Source of the DNA: an uncultured Pseudomonadales bacterium
GTDB taxonomy: Bacteria > Pseudomonadota > Gammaproteobacteria > Pseudomonadales > Pseudohongiellaceae
Reading direction: 5' to 3'
Assembly: GCA_949372635.1 (NCBI GenBank)
Contig: CASIAB010000011.1
Coordinates: 62,001 to 126,000 of the forward strand
DNA: 64,000 nucleotides
In this document: piece by piece, positions 19,881-27,074 of the stretch
Layout: every line of letters starts with the position of its first letter
How positions within the stretch are numbered: the first letter of the stretch is position 1
Program-made: the position numbers and the translations under genes
The notes under the pieces: model-generated
What the model was told of the DNA's origin: nothing
Seen by the model: the letters and a program-made list of their open reading frames with translations, nothing else
The model's database searches: none

Positions 19881-21866
19881 ATGAAGAACCGTTGGATAGA
19901 ATCCCAAGCTGCAGCTATAGCCGGCGAAGGCGATAACCTTGGCCTGCGTGTTTACACTTCGCAGCTGCTGGGAGCGGAAGCCGACCTCGTGCTGCATGGG
20001 GGTGGCAATACTTCTGTGAAGGGAGAGTTGAAGAACGTATTCGGCGAAATGGAGTCTGTTTTGTTCGTGAAAGGCTCCGGATGGGATCTGCGCACGATTC
20101 AAGGCGCGGGCTTTCCAGCTGTGAAGATGGATCACCTTTTGCGCTTGGGCGAGCTTGACAGCCTCAGCGATAGTGAGATGATGCGTCAGCTTCGCCTCGC
20201 GCTCCTAGACCCTGCTGCGCCAACGCCTTCGGTCGAAGCTATTCTGCATGCCCTCATTCCTCACAAGTACGTAGATCACAGTCATGCCGATGCCGTCGTT
20301 GCGATAAGTAATAGTCCGAACGGTGAGGTTATGCTGCAGGAAATCTATGGGAATGAGGTATTGATACTGCCCTATACGATGCCAGGATTTATCTTGGCTA
20401 AGCAGGTGGCGCAGGCGACAGCCTCAGTTGAGTGGTCATCGCTGCGCGGCATAGTCTTATTGCACCATGGCATATTTACTTTCGATAAAGATGCAGGCGC
20501 TTGCTATAGCACAATGATTGAGCTTGTTAGCAAGGCGGAGCAGTATTTAAAAGAAAAGATGGGCACTACTGGATTGGCCGCTGCTGACTATGACCCCGAC
20601 GCAGAGGATTGTCTGCAGCTCAGCCGGCTACGTGGATTTGCAGCAGGTGTTATGGGTAGACCGGTTTTGCTTAGGCTTGAGACTTCGAGTCAGGCGACTG
20701 GATTCGCGAGCCTGAAAAATTGTGCTGAATTGGCTACTCGCGGTCCGTTGACGCCCGATCATACGATACACACGAAAGCCTTCGCTGCTATTTTTGCAGA
20801 TGACCCTGTTCAAGGGCTGCAGCAGTTCCAAGCCGATTACCGTGACTATTTTGAGAAGCATAGCGATGAATCCCATCAATGCCTAGATAGCATGCCTCGT
20901 TATGGTGTTTGGCGTGACAAGGGCATGGTTTATCTGGCACCTAACCAGAAGCGATTAGGTATAGTTCAGGATATCTCACAGCATACGATTAAATCGATTC
21001 AGCAAGCGCAGCTTCTGGGAGGCTGGCAGACATTGCCAAGTCAGGACCTATTCGATGTTGAATACTGGGAACTGGAGCAGGCGAAGCTGAAATCTTTGGT
21101 TAAGGTGCCGGAGTTTGAAGGCAAGGTGGTGGTAGTGAGCGGCGCCGCATCGGGAATAGGAAGAGCCTGTGTACAAGAATTCATAGACCAGGGCGCGGTA
21201 GTGTTGGCCCTCGATATCGCTCAGGACTTCGCGGCTCAATTTGAAAGCGCTTGCGTGTTGCCAATTCACTGCGACGTGACCGATTCTGTAGCAATTGATG
21301 ACGCGCTACGGCAGATGGTCGTCGAATTCGGCGGAATTGATATCGTGGTTAGCAATGCGGGTAGTTTCCCCGCGAGCCAATCGCTAGAAGACATGGATGA
21401 CGACAATTGGGAATCATCACAGCGCTTGAATCTGGGCTCGCACATGAAACTGTTGCGCTCCGCTACGCCTTTTCTAAGGAATGGTATCGATCCGGCGGTG
21501 GTTATCGTTGCGTCTAAGAATGTGCCTGCACCAGGACCAGGTGCTGCTGCCTATTCTGTCGCGAAAGCCGGCCTTACACAGATGGCGCGCGTCGCTGCTC
21601 TGGAGTTGGGCGAGGCAGGCATACGCGTAAACGTGCTGCATCCTAATGCTGTGTATGATACGGCGATATGGACTGACGAAGTGTTAGCTAGTCGAGCCCA
21701 GTATTATGGTGTTAGCGTTGAGGAGTATAAAACTTCGAATGTGCTGCGCACCGAAGTCGAATCAATCGACGTTGCGAAGGCAGCCGTACTATTTGCAGGA
21801 GGCTTATTGACTAAGACCACTGGAGCCCAGTTACCAATCGACGGCGGCAACGAGCGCGTTATCTAA
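19881..21866 (+). CDS. Bifunctional class II aldolase / short-chain dehydrogenase
   Basis: 661-residue fusion. Residues 1 to about 400 are a class II (zinc) sugar-phosphate aldolase: GGGNTSVK at 40-47, metal ligands His133 and His135 (DHSHAD) and His195/196 (LLHHG). Residues 412-661 are an SDR: GAASGIG at 421-427, SNAG at 491-494, catalytic Tyr558 and Lys562. The architecture is that of RhaD-type aldolase/lactaldehyde dehydrogenases. Here mtnA follows 40 bases later, so a likely substrate is 5-methylthioribulose-1-phosphate or 5-deoxyribulose-1-phosphate, cleaved to dihydroxyacetone phosphate plus an aldehyde that the SDR half oxidises or reduces. Rhamnose catabolism is less likely, as no other rhamnose gene is present. 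Confidence 0.85.
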   Translation: MKNRWIESQAAAIAGEGDNLGLRVYTSQLLGAEADLVLHGGGNTSVKGELKNVFGEMESVLFVKGSGWDLRTIQGAGFPAVKMDHLLRLGELDSLSDSEMMRQLRLALLDPAAPTPSVEAILHALIPHKYVDHSHADAVVAISNSPNGEVMLQEIYGNEVLILPYTMPGFILAKQVAQATASVEWSSLRGIVLLHHGIFTFDKDAGACYSTMIELVSKAEQYLKEKMGTTGLAAADYDPDAEDCLQLSRLRGFAAGVMGRPVLLRLETSSQATGFASLKNCAELATRGPLTPDHTIHTKAFAAIFADDPVQGLQQFQADYRDYFEKHSDESHQCLDSMPRYGVWRDKGMVYLAPNQKRLGIVQDISQHTIKSIQQAQLLGGWQTLPSQDLFDVEYWELEQAKLKSLVKVPEFEGKVVVVSGAASGIGRACVQEFIDQGAVVLALDIAQDFAAQFESACVLPIHCDVTDSVAIDDALRQMVVEFGGIDIVVSNAGSFPASQSLEDMDDDNWESSQRLNLGSHMKLLRSATPFLRNGIDPAVVIVASKNVPAPGPGAAAYSVAKAGLTQMARVAALELGEAGIRVNVLHPNAVYDTAIWTDEVLASRAQYYGVSVEEYKTSNVLRTEVESIDVAKAAVLFAGGLLTKTTGAQLPIDGGNERVI

Positions 21867-21906
21867 TTTTACTACGATCTGTTTATACTATTAAGGCGAT
21901 ACGACT

Positions 21907-22989
21907 GTGAATGTGAATGGCCAGCATTTCCAGAGCATCTGGTTCGATGAATCTGACGATAGTGTCAATATCATCGATCAGACTCGCCTGCCTCATCGTT
22001 TCGAGATCGTTACACTCCAAACCCTGCACGATGCCTGCCATGCAATTGAATCCATGCAGGTCAGAGGCGCGCCTCTGATCGGAGTGACAGCCGTCTATGG
22101 TGTGTATCTGGCGCTGCTTGAGGACCCGAATCAGCTAGCAGTGGCGGTGGATAGATTGGCTGCCACGCGGCCTACTGCCATAAATCTGCAGTGGGCTCTA
22201 GATAGAATGAATGCAACGCTGCGAAACACCCTCGTCGAGAAGCGAGTTGATGTTGCTTTGCAACAAGCCCGAGCGATGGAGGCTGAGGACATTGCTATCT
22301 GCGCCGAGATTGGCGCGCAGGGAGCTAAGCTACTGCAGGAGATTTGGGATGCTAAGTTGGATCAGGGTAAGTCGCTGAATGTTCTAACGCACTGCAACGC
22401 AGGGGCCCTAGCGGCCGTTGATTGGGGAACAGCGCTTTCTGTCATCTACAAGGCTGCCGAAGCGGGAGTGCCAATTCATGTTTGGGTAGATGAGACTCGA
22501 CCTCGCAATCAGGGAGCGTCTCTTACCTGTTGGGAGCTTACCCAACAAGAGATAGCTCATACTTTGATAGTAGATAATGCCGGCGGTCATCTCATGCAGC
22601 AGGGATTAGTAGATTGCTGTGTTGTCGGTAGCGATAGAACTACCATTACCGGTGACGTCTGCAATAAGATTGGCACCTATCTGAAGGCGTTGGCTGCGTT
22701 TGATAATGAGGTGCCATTCTTCGTTGCTCTACCAGTGTCGAGCATTGACTTTACGCTGACGCACGGCATTAAAGAGATTCCAATTGAAGAGCGCGATGCT
22801 GAAGAGGTCAGTCATCTCAGCGGTATCGATGCCGATGGGCTGTTGAGCAAGATTAGGCTTTGCCCTGCAGGTGTAACGGTGAGCAACTTCGGATTTGATG
22901 TAACGCCCGCGCGTCTAGTCACAAAGATTATCACTGAGAAGGGTGTGTTCGACGCCGAGCAGTCACAGCTGCAGCGGCTGCGTAGTTAG
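21907..22989 (+). CDS. mtnA: S-methyl-5-thioribose-1-phosphate isomerase
   Basis: 360-residue isomerase converting 5-methylthioribose-1-phosphate to methylthioribulose-1-phosphate. RGAPLIG is at 53-59, catalytic Cys163 in THCNAGALA, and Asp243 in GSDRTT, as in characterised MtnA; GHLM and the GDVCNKIGTY block also fit. It begins with GTG and lies 40 bases behind the fused aldolase-dehydrogenase. No mtnB, mtnC or mtnD of the methionine salvage pathway is adjacent, favouring a dihydroxyacetone-phosphate shunt rather than full methionine salvage. Confidence 0.95.
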   Translation: MNVNGQHFQSIWFDESDDSVNIIDQTRLPHRFEIVTLQTLHDACHAIESMQVRGAPLIGVTAVYGVYLALLEDPNQLAVAVDRLAATRPTAINLQWALDRMNATLRNTLVEKRVDVALQQARAMEAEDIAICAEIGAQGAKLLQEIWDAKLDQGKSLNVLTHCNAGALAAVDWGTALSVIYKAAEAGVPIHVWVDETRPRNQGASLTCWELTQQEIAHTLIVDNAGGHLMQQGLVDCCVVGSDRTTITGDVCNKIGTYLKALAAFDNEVPFFVALPVSSIDFTLTHGIKEIPIEERDAEEVSHLSGIDADGLLSKIRLCPAGVTVSNFGFDVTPARLVTKIITEKGVFDAEQSQLQRLRS

Positions 22990-23028
22990 TTTCTTGTCCT
23001 CAATTTTCTGCTGTTCTGCTCATCAGTA

Positions 23029-23376
23029 CTAACCCGGAGGCCAGCTAAGCGCGCGGCCACCGAGAATGTGCAGATGCAGGTGGAAGACAGTTTGTCCTCC
23101 ATCGCGGCCAGTATTAATCACGTAGCGAAATCCATTTTCACTCAGGCCTAGGTCTGCGGCGATCTGATTGGCTTTCAATAGCAGTTTACCCAGTAGCGCC
23201 TCATCTGCGTCATCTGCCGAACTCACGTAAGTTAGATGTTTTTTGGGGATAACAAGAATATGCGTAGGTGCGACAGGATTAATATCATGAAAGGCATACA
23301 CGTCTTCGTCGGAATAAACCTTGTTTGAGGGTATTTCCCCTGCGATAATTTTGCAAAACAGACATTCTTGTGACAT
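23029..23376 (-). CDS. HIT-family nucleotide-binding hydrolase (HinT-like)
   Basis: 115-residue histidine-triad protein. CLFCKIIAGEIPS at 5-17 and the HLHLHILGG triad near 99-107 are diagnostic. HinT proteins hydrolyse adenosine 5'-phosphoramidates and aminoacyl-adenylates in the cytoplasm. It faces mtnA tail-to-tail and stands alone. Confidence 0.92.
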   Translation of the reverse strand: MSQECLFCKIIAGEIPSNKVYSDEDVYAFHDINPVAPTHILVIPKKHLTYVSSADDADEALLGKLLLKANQIAADLGLSENGFRYVINTGRDGGQTVFHLHLHILGGRALSWPPG

Positions 23377-23450
23377 TCAGTGCTCCAATCATTCAGCTGT
23401 GATTAATGCGTCCGGGCTGTACTATAGCATGGGATATTAGAGGAGAAATT

Positions 23451-24230
23451 TTGAGTATTCGATTTAAGAGATCGCGGTTATTACTGTTCTTCTTATTATG
23501 CGGCGCACCAATTTTGTCGCATTCACAAGAGCAGGTGGTTCGCTATGGCTACAATATCTTGAATACTTATCCGCATAACATTGACTCCTTTACCCAAGGT
23601 TTAGTCTATCACGAGGGTTTTTTGTTCGAGGGCACTGGCAAGAATGGTCAGTCAAACTTGAGCAAAATAAATCTCGAGGATGGCGAAGTGCTGATGAACA
23701 AGAGCATGTCCCAACGCTACTTCGGAGAAGGCATCGAAATAGTCGACGATAAAATTTATCAATTAACTTGGCAGTCTCATCTCGTCTTCGTACACGACAA
23801 GACTACTTTCGAATCGATGGGATCACATTACAATGCAACGCAGGGTTGGGGGCTCGCCTACGATGGCAGCCATCTCATCTTGAGTGACGGAACGGCGACT
23901 CTACAATTCATGGATCCAGAGACTTTCGCGCCAGTGCGTAAGGTCGAAGTCCAGATCGACGGCAATGCCATAAACCAATTGAATGAGCTGGAATATATAA
24001 ACGGCGAGATCTGGGCGAATGTTTGGCAGACAGATTTTATTCTGCGTATCAATCCCGAAAGCGGCGAGGTCGGTTCCATCGTAGACTTGACTGGCTTGTC
24101 CGCGCAGACTCAGTTGGGCAGTTCGGAGGCGGTGCTCAATGGCATCGCATGGGACGCAGCTACCAAGCGGCTTTTTGTAACCGGCAAGCATTGGGCAAAC
24201 TTATTTGAGATCGAACTGGTTGGTTTATAA
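23451..24230 (+). CDS. Glutaminyl-peptide cyclotransferase (glutamine cyclotransferase), exported
   Basis: About 259 residues, beta-propeller type (plant/bacterial) glutaminyl cyclase, which converts N-terminal Gln of peptides into pyroglutamate. The start is TTG at 23451 because AGGAG lies five bases before it and a signal peptide (basic SIRFKRSR then LLLFFLLCG, cleavage near SHS-QEQ) follows; an upstream ATG at 23406 has neither. Family blocks: DSFTQGLVYHEGFLFEGTG, YFGEGIE, GWGLAYDG, NELEYINGEIWANVW, LNGIAWD and FVTGKHWANLFEIEL. It acts in the periplasm or outside the cell and starts a three-gene run with yjbQ and a lipoprotein aminopeptidase. Confidence 0.9.
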   Translation: MSIRFKRSRLLLFFLLCGAPILSHSQEQVVRYGYNILNTYPHNIDSFTQGLVYHEGFLFEGTGKNGQSNLSKINLEDGEVLMNKSMSQRYFGEGIEIVDDKIYQLTWQSHLVFVHDKTTFESMGSHYNATQGWGLAYDGSHLILSDGTATLQFMDPETFAPVRKVEVQIDGNAINQLNELEYINGEIWANVWQTDFILRINPESGEVGSIVDLTGLSAQTQLGSSEAVLNGIAWDAATKRLFVTGKHWANLFEIELVGL

Positions 24231-24248
24231 GCCAGAGGCTCCCTAAAT

Positions 24249-24668
24249 ATGTGGTTACAGAAGTCGGTCAAACTCCAAGCAAAGTCTCGCGGCTTTCATC
24301 TGGTCAGCGGTGAAATACTAGAGGCCCTTCCTGAGATTTCATCTATCAATGTCGGGTTGCTGCATCTTTTTCTGCGGCATACATCGGCCTCGCTGAGCAT
24401 CAATGAAAATGCCGACAGCTCGGTGCGGCGCGATATGGAATCACATTTCAATCAACTCGCGCCGGAAGATGCTCCCTACTATGAGCACACCTATGAGGGT
24501 TCCGACGACATGCCCGCTCATATCAAGTCAGCCCTGCTTGGCTGTGAGATGAGCCTGCCAATAACACAGGGACGTTTGCAGCTGGGTACCTGGCAGGGTA
24601 TCTATCTCGGCGAGCATCGCAATAGTGCGAATTCGCGAACCCTTATCGCGACGCTTGCGGGAGAATAG
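24249..24668 (+). CDS. yjbQ: YjbQ/UPF0047 family protein
   Basis: 139-residue cytoplasmic protein of the YjbQ family. Conserved: LLHLFLRHTSASLSINENAD near 39-58, EHTYEGSDDMPAHIKSALLG near 77-96, LQLGTWQGIYLGEHR near 107-121. The family has been annotated as having secondary thiamine-phosphate synthase activity; its main role is unsettled. It starts 18 bases after the cyclotransferase and ends three bases before the aminopeptidase gene. Confidence 0.9.
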   Translation: MWLQKSVKLQAKSRGFHLVSGEILEALPEISSINVGLLHLFLRHTSASLSINENADSSVRRDMESHFNQLAPEDAPYYEHTYEGSDDMPAHIKSALLGCEMSLPITQGRLQLGTWQGIYLGEHRNSANSRTLIATLAGE

Positions 24669-24671
24669 CCG

Positions 24672-25745
24672 GTGCAGAATGTCCGCGTACTTCGTAGATC
24701 AAATAGCGTGAAGGCAACTCTCCTCGTACTGCTCTCGATCGCATTGGTCTCCTGTGAGACCGTAGGCTATTACTCGCAGGCCGCGAGAGGGCAGTTAACA
24801 ATCGTATTCGGGCGTGAAGATATTCAGCAACTACTAAAAGCAGAGCAAGACTTGTCTGCCGAGCTAGTGGAGAAGTTTGCTAAGGTCATGGATATTCGCG
24901 AATTCGCCGCGAGTGAGTTGGGGCTGCCAGTTGGGGGAAACTACTCTAGCTATATCGATTTAGAGCGAGAGCACGTGGTATGGAATGTATTTGCGGCACC
25001 TGAGTTTTCCGTCGATCCATTGAATTGGTGCTATCCGATAGCAGGCTGTGTAGCCTATCGCGGCTATTTCTCCGAGCAGTCTGCCCTGAGCTACGCCGCG
25101 AAGCTGGAAGAAGATGGCTTCGATGTCTACACGGGAGGGGTCGACGCCTATTCGACGCTGGGTTGGTTTGAAGACTCGCTACTTAGCACGGTGCTGAATC
25201 GTGCCGACTACCAGCTCGCCGGCTTATTATTTCATGAGCTCGCTCACCAACTCGTTTATTTGCCTGGCGATACAACATTTAATGAGAGCTTCGCTACGGC
25301 GGTAGAAAGGGAGGGCGTCCGGCGCTGGCTTACTAAGAGCAATAAGGACTCTGACATCGATGCGGCCTTGCTAGACTATGATCGACAGCAGCAGTTTGTT
25401 GACTTGGTTACCGACTATAGAGATCGTTTTGAGTCGCTTTATCAGCTAGATCTCAATGAGTCTTCGATGCGCAGCCAGAAACTGGAAGTGCAGCAGGCGC
25501 TACGCGAAGAATATGCGGTTTTGAAGCAGCAGTGGCAAGGTTATGAGGGTTACGATGGCTGGTTCTCGCGACCGCTAAACAACGCGCAGCTTTCAACGGT
25601 CGCTTCCTACAACGATTTACTTCCATTCTTTGCGACAATGTTTGAACAATCAAATCAGGATTTTTCTGCTTTTTATGCAGAAGTTATTCGCATAGCAAGT
25701 CTGCCAGAGAAGGAGCGAGATGAGCTAGTCGCGGTTATCGAATAA
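24672..25745 (+). CDS. Predicted aminopeptidase lipoprotein (COG4324-like)
   Basis: 357 residues from a GTG start. A lipoprotein-like signal ends at LVSCE (lipobox Cys near residue 28). The zinc-peptidase signature HELAHQ lies near residue 190, preceded by ADYQLAGLLF and followed by NESFATAVEREGVRRW, which matches the predicted aminopeptidase family (Aminopep). It likely works at the periplasmic membrane face. Close linkage to an exported glutaminyl cyclase suggests a common concern with peptide N-termini, which is an inference. Confidence 0.8.
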   Translation: MQNVRVLRRSNSVKATLLVLLSIALVSCETVGYYSQAARGQLTIVFGREDIQQLLKAEQDLSAELVEKFAKVMDIREFAASELGLPVGGNYSSYIDLEREHVVWNVFAAPEFSVDPLNWCYPIAGCVAYRGYFSEQSALSYAAKLEEDGFDVYTGGVDAYSTLGWFEDSLLSTVLNRADYQLAGLLFHELAHQLVYLPGDTTFNESFATAVEREGVRRWLTKSNKDSDIDAALLDYDRQQQFVDLVTDYRDRFESLYQLDLNESSMRSQKLEVQQALREEYAVLKQQWQGYEGYDGWFSRPLNNAQLSTVASYNDLLPFFATMFEQSNQDFSAFYAEVIRIASLPEKERDELVAVIE

Positions 25746-25769
25746 GAGACTCGCCCGCAACTGAAGACG

Positions 25770-26495
25770 CTATAAGCGACTGCGCGTTGATTCCACAAGG
25801 TCAGAATAGAAACTCGAATCAGGATTCTTAGCGGCGGCAGATTTATAGGCCTGAAGTGCGTCCTCGATTCGATTCGCCTGTTCCAGTATTCGCCCAAGGC
25901 TTCGGTCGAAGAAGGCATTGCCAGGCATGACTTCAATTGCTTTTTGATAGACAGCGATGGCCTTGTCAGCCTCACCTGCATTGTTGTAGGTGTTCGCCAT
26001 AATATGTACTTGTGAGTCGTTGTCGGAATCTAGTTCAATAGCACGTAAGTCAAAGGCAATCGATGCAGCATAGTTACCATCGCCGCGCTCAAGCTCGCCT
26101 AATGTCGTTACGGCGGCAATAAGTGAAGCAGTAGTGGCTGTTTGCAATCGTATGAAGCGAGCAAGCAAGGGTTTTGCTTCATCAAAGCGTTCCAGATAGT
26201 AGTAGGTGTTAGCTAGATTGCGAAGGGCATCTGCAAGACTCGGGTCGGCGCTGATCGCCTTTCTGTATTCGTCGATCGCCTCTTCGAAGCGTTCTAAGTT
26301 GCTATAGGTGTTGCCGCGGCGCAGGTACTTTTGTCCAAGTTCGGCATCTATGGTGGGGCCAGTGCGTTCTATATCGAGGTCACCGTAGCGCTGAAGTACC
26401 GATGCGGCGCCATCGTCCTGAGCAACGCTAGCTGTGCTCATCGCGAGGATGGCCAGCGTGATGCTTGTGCGATAAACGGCGTAAAATAGCTTCAT
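25770..26495 (-). CDS. Exported TPR-repeat protein
   Basis: 241 residues with a signal peptide (cleavage near STASVAQ, residue 25). At least four tetratricopeptide repeats follow: YLRRGNTYSNLERFEEAIDEY, LRNLANTYYYLERFDEA, VHIMANTYNNAGEADKAI and FFDRSLGRILEQANRIEDAL, each ending in Ala/Pro turns. Likely a periplasmic scaffold. It is convergent with the aminopeptidase gene and no partner is evident. Confidence 0.85.
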   Translation of the reverse strand: MKLFYAVYRTSITLAILAMSTASVAQDDGAASVLQRYGDLDIERTGPTIDAELGQKYLRRGNTYSNLERFEEAIDEYRKAISADPSLADALRNLANTYYYLERFDEAKPLLARFIRLQTATTASLIAAVTTLGELERGDGNYAASIAFDLRAIELDSDNDSQVHIMANTYNNAGEADKAIAVYQKAIEVMPGNAFFDRSLGRILEQANRIEDALQAYKSAAAKNPDSSFYSDLVESTRSRL

Positions 26496-26645
26496 TGTTT
26501 AACCCTGTTAGGCAGTATCAATTCTGCTCAGGACTATAACCCAGCTGACATTCATCTTCCAGCAAGCGCATTTTCAAAGCAGTGAGATAAAAGTTGAATC
26601 GATGCCTTTAAATAGTTGTAAATGATACGAGGTACAGTAAATATC

Positions 26646-27051
26646 ATGATTAGGCCAAAGCTAATAGATCACATTGTGTTGCGAACGGATCGCTATCGAG
26701 AGCTTATCGATTTTTATTGCGATGTGTTGGGTTGTACGCTGGAACGAGAGACTTCGGATGAGGTGGGATTAACACAACTGAGGGCCGGCGATTCATTGAT
26801 CGATATCGTGAATGTCGTTGGTGAGTTGGGAAAGGCAGGCGGTCCTTCTCCTAACGAGGAGGGAAACAATGTCGATCATTTCTGCCTGCAGATCGAGCCA
26901 GTTGGAGAGGAAGCATTACAAGCTTACTTGCGAGAAAACGGGGGTAGCAGTAGAAGAGTATCAAGATCGGTATGGCGCTCAGGGGTTGGGACGTTCCATT
27001 TATCTGAAGGACATCGCAGGTAACACTGTTGAGCTACGCAATGTGATGTAG
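26646..27051 (+). pseudogene. VOC/glyoxalase-family protein, frameshifted
   Basis: The first frame encodes LIDHIVLRTDRYRELIDFY, FYCDVLGCTLER and NNVDHFCLQIEP, a typical glyoxalase/VOC metal-binding fold, and runs to LRENG. The rest, VAVEEYQDRYGAQGLGRSIY and LKDIAGNTVELRN, is in another frame. The switch is at the G run 26940-26944; with one G fewer the gene is a normal protein of about 134 residues. It is either a recent null mutation or a sequencing error. An earlier ATG at 26622 is possible. Confidence 0.75.
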
Positions 27052-27074
27052 CCAATCGGCTTTTCTGTTTTGCC

